Assembly: GCF_020085105.1 (NCBI RefSeq)
Contig: NC_058063.1
Location: forward strand, 5,986,501-6,050,500
Length of the DNA stretch: 64,000 nt
From: Siniperca chuatsi
Lineage: Eukaryota; Chordata; Actinopteri; Centrarchiformes; Sinipercidae
Direction: 5' to 3'
Shown: piece after piece, positions 1 to 10,048 of the stretch
Position numbering within the stretch: the stretch's first letter is position 1
Layout of the letters: each line of letters opens with the position of its first letter
Position numbers and translations under genes: made by a program
Notes under the pieces: model-generated
Told to the model about the DNA's origin: nothing
Databases searched by the model: none
The model's input: the letters and a program-made list of their open reading frames with translations, nothing else

Positions 1-1202
1 TTTTTTTTGAAAGTCAGTTTGTAGCTTTAGGCGAGTTACGCTGCTACTATTTCTTGGCGACTAGTGGCCTGGAAACCTCATGGCTGTTTACAGTATATGT
101 TTGTTGGTTTCTTGTTGTTGATGTTTTGTTTTCAGAGGGTGTGTGAGAGACTGGGTGTGTGTGAGAGCGGGAATATAGGTATGTGTTTTATGTACGTGTT
201 ACATAAAATTTGGAACAAAATGGCTTACCATGTAACCCCACAAGCATTTGATATGCAATGCTAGGTTACTGCAGGTAGTTTAACAACAAATATGTGGCAT
301 ACAGAAACACACTGCAGATATAGAAAACAGCAAATACAGAAACAAGTTGCAAATAACTGGCAGCAAAATGAAAGTTTCTGAGGGACACAACACATTTATG
401 AACACGCTAGTAAAAGGATAAGTAAAGGATAACTGCAATCATAATGTTTTTATCTTATTTTCCAATGACAAGTGATCAACGTTAGCAAGCCGCATGTCCG
501 GGCCTGTTCCTCATCGCTGCGTGTTACTTAATAATGTTTCTGTGTATGCTGGATATGTATATGTTCGTGTATGTGTTTCTCAATTTGCTTGTGTTTTATC
601 TTGCTACTTGCACCATTTTTTATTAAATGTGACATACTGTCTGTGATGTCAAAGTGGTGATGTTTTCTTTATATGCTTCTATTTTGTCTATTTGCTTGTT
701 TTCAGTCCATTGAACTCTCTCAGCCTCCTTAAATATTATATTAAGTGGCAAATGCATAGTGTTGAACTACTTCATACAGATAAAAGTATGTGTATTCTAC
801 ATTGTGGCATGCTGGATGAGACCACCTCTGCTGGCCACTTGATGGCAGTGGATAACAAGTAATGAAAGAGAGAGGGGGGCACTTCCAACTCTAAAAACTG
901 ATTTACAGTTAATCGGTGTAGATGATATCACACACACTTCACTCACACAGAATTACGAGCGTCATAAGTGAACTGTGTGCCTAGTGAATTTGTACATATG
1001 TATTTGGCTAAAATGTATAATTGTTATTACACCAAAGTTCCACACATAATGTGTCTTGGAGTTGACATATATATAGATCAAAGAAAAATAATGATAGCAA
1101 TGCAGTATGATTGAGTAGATAATAAAACACACATTTTTTTACAATCAGGTTCAATAATTTACTCATTTAATATTATGACTGTCCAGAGGTAGAAGTTTAC
1201 TG
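1..1202. other. no gene recognised; 3' flank of cskmt
   Basis: No exon or RNA gene is recognisable on either strand. The open frames here are short and low in complexity. A reverse-strand ATTAAA about 30-40 bases below the cskmt stop (near 1165-1171) could be its polyadenylation signal. The 3' end of cskmt probably lies here. Confidence 0.5.
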
Positions 1203-2761
1203 CTATACAATAGGGCGAGGAACCACTTGGTAGCAGTAATAAGACACTCCCCTTAGCTCCCCAACCTCCTGCACCCCAACATTTATTGCCATCACCCCAT
1301 GCTCCTGTGCCTCAGTCTCCAACCACAGCAGCCTGGCATCAGGGTCCTCATCAGAGAACTGGAGCAGAGATCCTGAGCTCCGCAACACCTTCAAACACTG
1401 CTTCAGCACCAGACCGGCCTTCCCTTTCCCTTCCTTAGACCTCAACAAGGCGTCTGTGGTGCCCTTGTCAACTATAAGGTCCACACCGTTAGAACCAAAG
1501 TGCTTGTGAAGCTGTGTGCAGTCCAGCTCTACAAACTCTAGCTGAGAAGAGAGATTGTGAGGTTGAATGGCTTTGGCTTGGACGTGTTCCTGCATTAGTC
1601 GCACAGCTATGGGGGAAATGTCTGCACAAGTGACCTGGACCGGGAGAGGAGAGTCTCTGTAAATACAGGGCCCTAAAGCAGAAGTGCCACAGCCCATATC
1701 CAGGACTTGGAGCAGAGCATCTGGGCAGGACTTGGTCTGCAAAAGGGGCATAATGAAGTCTTGGACAGCATCAAAGCCGAAGAACCACTCAAAGTTTTTG
1801 AAGGTGGTTGTCCTGCTGCTGCTCTCGGCATAGAAGCGGTCCCAGGTTGCTTTCTTATCCATGTTTTCAATCAGTTCAGCTAGGCAGAAACACAGATAGA
1901 TGGATTATCTAATAAGAGTTAGGAAGTGAACATTAGCAGTAAAACATAGATACAACTTAGGGCCTGCAGGGTTCTGTCATATATTGAGAGACTTTATGCC
2001 AAACGTAATTTTAAAAAAAAATCTATTTCACGTGTATTTGTTTATAATAAAAAAAAATTCATTGTAACACATCATTTAATAGCTTTTCTTAGGCCCTTAC
2101 AAGCCACTACTGAATTCCGCACGAAGAAAATCTACCAAGGTGACAAACGTCAAATGCGATTTCAAGTTTGTCAAATGATTCACATTGTTCATGGAAACAA
2201 CTAAAAGCAACATACACTCAGCAACCTTGCAACCTTCATGAAGGTAAGATTTTTAGCAGGACTGTTGTATTAGACTGCATTACAAGTGTTAGCTTGGTGT
2301 ACTGTACAACTATGGAGAATAAAAAGTGCTGCTTAACGTTAACGTTAACTGTTACGTATCCAAAATAAAACTCTTGAAGGAATGTTTAGCTACTGGTGTC
2401 ATTTAAGACAACAGTACACACACTTGCACAGAACTTCAGTTCACTGTAAGTACATTGAGCACTTCCTAACGTTATAATGTTAAAGTTATCTATTCAACTA
2501 ACGTTAGTCACATAGCGTTATAGCTAATCGACTGTAACATTAGCTGGCTAACTACAGTAGCTAACCTAACTCAGTTGACTGCAGCGGCAATGCCATGTGT
2601 TACTTGCAGTTACAACATCGATACATTTCAGTCAACACAGCTATCTAAAATTAGATAATAATTCTTGGTTTAAACGTACTTGTAAGAGAGGAGTGATGCC
2701 GTACACATGTTGCAAATATTCTCCTGCCTGACACTATCAACGACTTTGAAAATGGAGACAT
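1203..2761 (-). CDS. cskmt: citrate synthase lysine methyltransferase, mitochondrial (CSKMT/METTL12)
   Basis: Two coding exons, 2680-2761 and 1203-1879, join in phase 1 to give 252 residues (human about 240). Exon 1 starts MSPFSKSLIVSGRRIF. It is rich in Ser, Arg and hydrophobic residues and has no acid, which fits a mitochondrial targeting peptide. Exon 2 holds the class I methyltransferase fold. The SAM-binding motif VLDMGCGTSALG is at about residues 86-97, DKGTTDAL at about 165-172 and QFSDEDPDAR at about 201-210. These match the human enzyme, which methylates one lysine of citrate synthase in the mitochondrial matrix. The donor is A|GTACGT and the acceptor follows a T-rich tract. The first ATG inside exon 2 also opens a long frame, but a start there would lose the targeting peptide. 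otub1 lies upstream in the same orientation. Confidence 0.9.
2210..2306 (+). repeat. 3'-half fragment of a terminal-inverted-repeat element
   Basis: This stretch shares a long block with the right half of the element at 40570-41012, including TTGTATTAGACTGCATTA followed by a TTAGCT(T/A)GGTGTAC-like end. It lies in intron 1 of cskmt and lacks a complete left terminus. Confidence 0.55.
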
Positions 2762-2918
2762 TTTTCCCTCAGCGACTTAGCTTGTCTTCTAAAAGAGCTC
2801 TCACTCTGCCCGTAGTTCTGGGTACCAACAGCAACTGGCGTTCACGAAAACGGTAACGAGATAGCATCTGCTGTTGTAGACGACGATCTTTGATTAGGTC
2901 GCGCAGCGATGACGCGAC

Positions 2919-2930
2919 TGCGCATGTGCG
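2919..2930. promoter_or_regulatory. NRF-1-like site near the cskmt start
   Basis: TGCGCATGTGCG differs by one base from the palindromic NRF-1 consensus YGCGCAYGCGCR. It lies about 160 bases upstream of the cskmt ATG in a locally CpG-rich stretch. NRF-1 is known to drive many nuclear genes for mitochondrial proteins, so the site fits the gene. Use in vivo is inferred. Confidence 0.4.
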
Positions 2931-3492
2931 AGTTCGGGTGTAAACAACGTGCACGCGCCTAACTATGTTGGTAAACAAAAAGCAGCTGTTCTCCTGTAGT
3001 CATTTCAGTGCACCATGTACATCACTGCTGTATGCAGTGTGCATGAAGTGAAAACTACGAGTATCTGCGCAATGCGATCACCAAGTAACCAATCAAGCAT
3101 TTAGATGTATGTTGTACCTGCTAGCGTGGCTCGTACAGCTACAAAACTAATCACTGTCAAAATATAAATGTACTTATGGGGCTCTTTTCATTTCGATCCT
3201 TGCATTTAACAATGCCATTGTTTGTTTATTTGTGTGATTCTCCGAGGCTTTAATATACAGCAGGTACAGTGTGAAGGACCTGCATGATTTAGCATGATAA
3301 TTCTTCGGCCTGACAAATCAGTGTTGCTGTATGCGTATGAAAAAATATAAAATATTAGATTAATCATATGGCAGATTATTAACACTTGATAATCAATTCA
3401 TTCAAAGTCATTTAACAAGCAAAATGCATAACAGTCCCTAGTTTCAGCTTTTCAGATGTGAGAATCTTCTGCGTTTCGTTGTTTTATACCCG

Positions 3493-3650
3493 TTCAAATT
3501 GAATATCCTTGGGTTCTGGACTGTTGGTGGGACAAAATTAGCTATTTGAAGATGTCACCTTGGGCTCAGACAAATTGTAATTGTCCACTATTTCTCACTT
3601 CAATCAAAACAAATGTAAGCGATTCATTCATTTAATGTTTGTTGCAGCCC
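3493..3650 (+). repeat. dispersed teleost repeat, copy 1
   Basis: It begins near GAATATCCTTGGGTTCTGGAC, continues with GATGTCACCTTGGGCTC and ends in GTTGCAGCCCT. The same ordered blocks occur at 41463-41772 (same strand) and 34171-34352 (opposite strand). It sits between cskmt and the 3' end of otub1. Confidence 0.65.
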
Positions 3651-3924
3651 TCAATTGAACCTGACTCTTTACAAAAAACATGACACAAGAAATAAGATGT
3701 AAATCCCTTTAATAAAACTCAATGAAACGCAGTGTAACAAAGGAAAAGAATCCAACATAAAGCAAGTAGATAACATTTACAACCACAAAAAAAAACCTGT
3801 ACAACTCTAAATGCCTGGAGTCACTTCTATTTTTCCAAAGATTTTTTTAATTAACGATTTTGAGATGACTGAGGGTAAACTTGGGGCGAGAGGGGTAAGG
3901 GTGGCATGTAATGTGATTTGATCT

Positions 3925-3930
3925 TTTATT
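3925..3930 (-). terminator. candidate polyadenylation signal of otub1
   Basis: A reverse-strand AATAAA lies about 130 bases past the otub1 stop codon. It is the first canonical hexamer downstream. Confidence 0.45.
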
Positions 3931-4061
3931 TTTTCAAATACATAAGTGTAATCTCATACACAGATGTATGCTTCATCAACGTGGCTGCTGAAGTTATTTT
4001 TTTTAATCCACTGCTGTAGCATACAGCAGGAGGAGGATGAGGTGGGCGGTGGCCAGGAGTG

Positions 4062-7000
4062 TTATTTGTACAAGATGTCGTAATGGCCAGGTCTATAGAG
4101 GAGGAAGATGCGTGGGTCGCCGCCTTCAGGGAAGACGTGGTGATTGACTGTTCCTCCCTCTCCTCTATCCATGTACTCCACGAGGATGGATACGTTCAGG
4201 GCCTGGGCTAAGGCGATGATGTGAATGTGGTCACTTTCTTTAGACATTGGCTCTACCTCCTTAAAAAAAGAAGAAAAACAAGCACATGAAGTGAGAGTTT
4301 GTTTTCACAGAAGAACTTAAATGGTTAGACATTAAACATTGTGATCATACATTTTTTTCATTTTTTACCCAAGGATGGCTGACTGTGTACTCTTTAAGCT
4401 TCATATGCATACAAAAACATGCATATTCTCTTTTTGTCAAGCTGTCCTGTGCAACTCTGAAACCATTTAACAGCCACCAGCTTAAATGGAGCAGCTGCTT
4501 AAAGGCATACTGAATGAAGCTGGTGAGATTTAAACTTTAATTTCCACTACAGATGTTCCCAGTCAAAGCACTGGCCAGGGATGGACTGAGTGCTAGAATA
4601 TCTTACTCTAGCACAAGAGAGCTGCGCAGAATCTGATAAATTGTGGTTGGGTCAGAGGACAAGTCTGAAAGTGAAAATCTGGGGGTGTGGAGTTAGAAAA
4701 AGTGAGGCTACCAGACCTCTGTGGCCTGCTCCTCGTCTCTGATTGAGGCTAGCGGCTCAAGGCTACATTTGCCCCTGTCTGTCTGTGGTCGAGTTGCATT
4801 GTGGGTAATGTAGGCACCAGGTTTTAACAAGGAAGAAGAATCCATGGAATGAAAGAGACTGTGAAAGGTGCTGTGTGGCATATTGACCTAATATTTCAAT
4901 CTGTGCGTATATGTGCCCTTAAAACCAACGCCTCTAGTTCAGTGACATTTTCCGATCAACTTCTCTATTAAAAAAGCTTTACCACAGACTGTCTTAAGAG
5001 AAAAATGGTTATGAGACCCAGATTTGTTTCTCAGGAACTAGAGGTTCATTAATCAAAGTGAAAATAAAAAAAAAAATCCACCTGCTGACAGAACTCCTTG
5101 ACAGAGCGTCCTCCCTCTATGAAGTGCTGAAAGAAGCTATGCTCTCGCTGCAGGTAGCCTGAGGTGAGCAGCCGCAGGTACACGACCACATAGTCTGACA
5201 CGTTCTGGTCGTTGAAGGAGCTCAGCAGCTCCTGCAGGCTCGGCTGTTTCTCACACAGTTCGATCAGGTCCATGAACTTGGAGGAAAGACATTATTTACA
5301 CCATTAGATTGATACGTACGTGTCCAGCTTGCCAACTTATTACCCAACTGGCCAAATCTAGTGTGTCTGTCTGCTCCAGCTGACCAAATACATCATGTAC
5401 TTTGGCAAATGACCATTCAGAGTTGGCAGGGCAATGAGCAAACTGCAGTTAATTCTGATAACATAATTCAAACAACTCCACACACATAATCAAACAGGAT
5501 ACAAGATTTACTGTAGGACTGAATACATTTTACAGCTTTTATTTACGATCAGAATAAGCCATCAATGAAAGAATTTTTGAAGGCTACTTTACAGCGGCAA
5601 CACAAAATACCCTATCATATATACTGTTAACTTCAATAAACAAAATCATTATCTCATACTATTTGCTACTTCAGTAATGTCCTCATTAGGTTTGTCAGTT
5701 GTGCAGGAAACTCACAGTATTGTGAAAGTCTTCAATGGTAAACTCAGTGAAGCCCTCGTTAACCAGGTCCAGTTTACTTTTAGATGCAACTGCTTTGAAC
5801 CTGAAGAGACAAAAAAAATAAAAATGTATTCAATAACCCTGTGAATATTACGCCCGCCATAGTGTTCGTTAGATTTTAAGTATAACTGAAAATAGTGCAG
5901 CGACAGGACAAATTGACAAAACACTAAATGTTAGGTGACTGCATAAATAATTGCATAGCTAGGTAATGTTCCTACACGTGACAGATTTGTATAAAACTAT
6001 GAAAATAAACATATCAAATCAGCTCTCAGTGCAACCATGAGGGGACAAAACTGTGCCAAAACAGACTTTAATAGATGACAGAAGTGTGAATTTGGCTCTA
6101 GAGACCAATACTACAGCAAAAACAGTAACCTCTGTGACACTCACTTCTGAAGTTCTTTGCTGTCATCTAGCAGGGACTCGAGATGTGCGAAACCAAAGGC
6201 TCTGTAGAAACAGTTCCCATCTGGTCGCGTCTTACGAATGTACGAGTATTTTTTGTATAGGTCCTGCAACAAAACAAAAAAAAGATTTGTACCATACGGT
6301 AAAACCAAAGGCAAAAACTGTATTCGAGTATGTAAGCAACAGACAGTTATGTTTTGTGGCTCTGGATAAAATGACACCCTGGACTGTGGAAGAAAAAAAA
6401 AAGCACTTTGATGTGGGTGCAGTAACCTAAGAGCAGGTGGTTTTGACAGGTTTGACTGACCTTGATCTTGAGCTGATAAACCGTGTCATCATCAGCGTAC
6501 TCCCTCTGCAGCACCGACAGGTCCTGTCTGTCCGACACTAAAGGGTTACTGTTGGCTATCTAGACAACCACAAAAAAAAAAAATTAAAATTTGTTTATGT
6601 ACTGTGAGCAACTTAACTCATGGGTGACTCTGTCCTGACCAGCTGTGTGTGGGCTGTGCTTGTAGTCTCGACAAGGGTTACAAAAGTAGCTATGCATTCA
6701 AACATTTCATTATACAGAACTTCCACTGCACTTTTGGATGCATTATGATTGTTTTATAAAATAACTTATTTCATCGGGTCATGGCTGTGCAGACAGGTTT
6801 ATAGTTATCCTAACAGGTCATGGTCGGTGTTACTGTTTACTGGGAAGCTTTAAAAGGCTGTGCTCTAAATTTCTATTTTGCAATTTCAGAAAACAAAGAT
6901 CAGTAGGTCATGAAAAAAACATCAACTGTTAATTGAATAAGGGGAAATATTTAGGGCATCTTATTTGGTGTTGACATATGAAGCATATGAAGGAGTTCAG

Positions 7001-10000
7001 CAGTGTCCACACTTCAGCTGAGTTTTCTGGATGTTTAACTGTATAAGAAATGCGTAGAATCTGGATTTCTCACCTCTTGCTGAATTCTGTCCTGTTGAGC
7101 AATTATGGCCTCGTCATATGCGAGGCAGTTCCCTCCTGTAAGAGAAGGGGAACAGATTAATTAGGCGTAAAGGACTACATACTCCAAAGGGAGACTGATA
7201 GGACACCATGATGGCAGAGCTTGTGGCCGATGATGGACGACTCCATATGAATCCTTTAATGAAATATGTGGCATCTGGATTTAAAAATCTGCATCAGATC
7301 AGGGCCAGTGTTTAATGAAGCACATCAGAATGGAGAACTGGTCAGGTTCAAATTTACATCCCTTAGTGGAACGTCACATTGTTGCAAGCAACATTACAAT
7401 ACAGCGAATGAGTAGAGACATTGCTATAGTGCTGTAGTGTTAGAATGTTGGAAGGTCAGTGCTGCAGCTATACAATAAAGCAAATGCAGTAGCAAACAGC
7501 AGAAAAGTACACATCTACTTATTTAAAAGTATTAAATAAGAACACCTGTGTTAAAGCTAAGAAATGATTTCAGCTAAATAAAGCTAGGGTGTAAGTGTAC
7601 ACAAAAACGAACCTGCTTTGACACTAGGGAAACAATTGTTACAGGTATAATATCTCCCTATGCAACCCTGGATTATCTTGTGACACTATCGATGCACCTG
7701 CAACGAGTTTTGGCAATTTCCATCAAAAACAAGCCACAAACGACCACAGATTGGAAATAATTTGATCCATGTTGCATATTACACTTCTCTCTGAAATTAT
7801 TCTGGGCTGCTTGTTTGGGAAGGAAAGCACCAAAAGCTGTTGTAAGTGCACTTTGCATCCACAAGTAAATCTGGCTGTATTGTTTCGGCTATATAAACCA
7901 GGTGGCCGAACAATATGTGCAGAAATGATGCAGCTCCCACAGAAATTGAAGAAATTGAAATTGACAGAAGGTTAGTACTTTCAGTGACTGATTTGTTTAT
8001 TTGAGTGTCCGGTACCTTATGGTGCCCAGCCCGTATGGGCTTACAAGACACTGCACAACGACAACAAAGAGGATGGCCACATGACCAATCACAACATACA
8101 GTTCCACAAATTCAACATGTCAGAACATTCACTTTCCATAACAAATAAGGTCTGATTATAATGGATATAGTGTTTTCTCTCTTAGTTTCCATGCATTTTC
8201 TATAAATCTTGCTAAAGAAAAAACCTCCCCATTAAAGAGCCAACTCAACATATTACCTTCAGACAACCAAAACAAATCAGGGTTCCCCAAATGCATTTTT
8301 TCATACTAATGTTTGAATGTAATGTCACTGTACATGGGGCAACGGAATACAAAATGAAATTCATCCTCAACAACACTAAGATCACCATCAACGCAACGGT
8401 AACCGTGTGCTCCGTCCCAGTTAAAAAGCTTTTTGGTTAGCCTTTCCTCTGGGACCTGGACCAGGCAGTCCCACAGCCGAACTATTTCACATCTTCACAA
8501 GACACGAGACCCATCCCATGTCCCCTTCAAATGCCCGCTTAGCCGTATATTTATGCACCCCAAGAAAACACCTCATGGCTCGACTCTGAATAGCATTACT
8601 GCCAGGGGTATCCTTAAAACCCCACACTCCTGCTTGATTTCTTGAGCTAAATCATTTACATAAAGGGCAAATAAAGTGGGGGAGAGCACATGTCCCTGCT
8701 TAACCCCGAATGGAGTAGGAAACCAACCAGGCCTGAAATTATGCAAATTATTAAACATGCAACTGGGGCTTTGTACAAGATTTTGATAGCATTGTAAAAT
8801 TTACCATCAATACCAGCGCAAATTTCTTAAAGTAAGGCTATCAAATCCTGTATATCGATCAGTTTGTTACCTCCGCCAGTTAGGTTATGTTTTGGATTAC
8901 GGAAAATCTACTGGTCCAATTTTGAAACTTGGATACACGAATTATTTTTCACTTCCGTTAACATTGCGAGATTGTAACACCTGGTGCTATGGCAAAATCA
9001 TACAGTCTGCGTCGCGCATGCGCGAACCCATCGTAATTAAATTGAATGGTGTATCGCGACTAAACATACAGCAAAACATAATAGCCAGCTCAAACACCAC
9101 TGTAGAAACAAATGCAGCAAGTATGTAAGAAATAAGCTATCAGGAATGTGAGATGATGAGGCTTCTGCCAGGCACAACCATATTTTGACATACTGTAATT
9201 CTAACAGTTTCGGAAATATATCCAGACATATAGGCTATAGTGGTTGCGCTTACAGATTTGCATATCATATAACACTGGACTATTGGCCGTGGCGGAGGTC
9301 AGCGCTCTCCGACTGCCCTTCTAGTTTATTTATTTGTCTTCCTGACATTAAAAAGCGACAGGTGAGTTGTTCTGGTTGCTGAAACTATTGCACACATGTA
9401 AATAAAAAAATAATCACGGGGCTCTGCATTCAAACTTTTATAAAATGACAAGAATAAAGCATTCACGAAGACAGCTAACTTACATTTTCTCTTCCTGATT
9501 TCAAAATCTGCTGTCACCACAAGCAACCACAGACGCTTTCAGCCCATAGTCAGCAGTTGACATGAAAACAAGTTAATCCACAACACCAGCTAACGTCAGT
9601 CAGCTAAACTTGGCTAGCTCGACCTGTGCGAAAACAAAACAAATTCTAGTCACGTTGAATAACGTCAATTTGGCAACCAAAAAGGTGGTGTCCTGTCTCT
9701 ATTATTAAGCCTATACTTTCAACATTTCCTTAAGTCCAAAATTCTGGGATTGTCACTAACTGTTGCCCTGTCAGTAACTAAACAAGCGTTTTTTCTTTGT
9801 GTAGCAATGGTAGCTAGCTAACGCTAGCCAACTAGCTCTGGCCTCTGTCTCCCCCTGTCATCGCTCCATATAAACCACCTTTATCGCGGAGAGAGCAACG
9901 GCTGAAACGCCGAGCGGACACTCGTGTGGATGTGGGCTTCACTTGCAACAGAAATGACCGCGTTGTTTGTTTGATATTCTGTGTTGTAACTGTTTCTCTC

Positions 10001-10045
10001 ACCCTCCATCTCTCCCTGTGATGATTCCTGCTGCTCCTCCGCCAT
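4062..10045 (-). CDS. otub1: ubiquitin thioesterase OTUB1 (OTU-family deubiquitinase)
   Basis: Seven coding exons: 10003-10045, 7074-7135, 6461-6559, 6145-6263, 5716-5800, 5082-5276 and 4062-4259. Together they give 801 nt and 266 residues (human 271). The OTU cysteine protease core is intact, with Asp83 and Cys86 in RPDGNCFYRAFGF, and His260 and Asp262 in YRPGHYDILYK at the C-terminus. The family cleaves Lys48-linked ubiquitin and also blocks E2 enzymes such as UBC13 without catalysis. The N-terminus, MAEEQQESSQGEMEGGNCLAYDEA, matches the human E2-binding region. The start at 10045 has a strong context (AAG ATG G). An in-frame ATG at 10087 would add 14 mostly basic residues but has a weaker context and no family support. 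Fish can carry two otub1 copies, and which one this is cannot be told here. Confidence 0.96.
7995..8762 (-). mobile_element. LINE (non-LTR retrotransposon) 3' fragment
   Basis: Reverse-strand translation at about 8573-8758 gives a reverse transcriptase segment, GVKQGHVLSPTLFALYVNDL. At about 8300-8460 it gives a LINE ORF2 C-terminal segment with NWDGAHGYRCVDGD and VEDEFHFVFRCPMY. The catalytic YADD block between them is missing, so the copy has an internal deletion, and an in-frame stop follows the C-terminal segment. The 3' tail ends near AATAAA (reverse strand, 7996-8001). The copy is 5' truncated and dead. It lies in intron 1 of otub1. The clade was not assigned. Confidence 0.75.
8863..9326. 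mobile_element. short non-autonomous DNA element
   Basis: The left part reads GTTACCTCCGCCAGTTAGG and the right part GGCGGAGGTCAGCGCTCTCC, so the two ends share an inverted CCTCCGCC core. No coding capacity is seen. It lies in otub1 intron 1 and contains a perfect CGCGCATGCGCG palindrome at 9013-9024, which matches the NRF-1 consensus. Confidence 0.5.
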
Positions 10046-10048
10046 CTT
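10038..10048 (-). promoter_or_regulatory. YY1-type motif over the otub1 start codon
   Basis: AAGATGGCGGA spans the ATG and matches the YY1 consensus AAGATGGCGGC at all but the last base. YY1 sites of this kind are known just downstream of transcription starts in housekeeping genes. ndufs2 has the same arrangement. Confidence 0.45.

Noticed and set aside
2769-2978. 69-codon minus-strand open frame just upstream of cskmt
   Set aside because: It ends before the cskmt ATG and its possible donor gives the wrong phase for exon 2. It is better explained as promoter or 5' UTR sequence.
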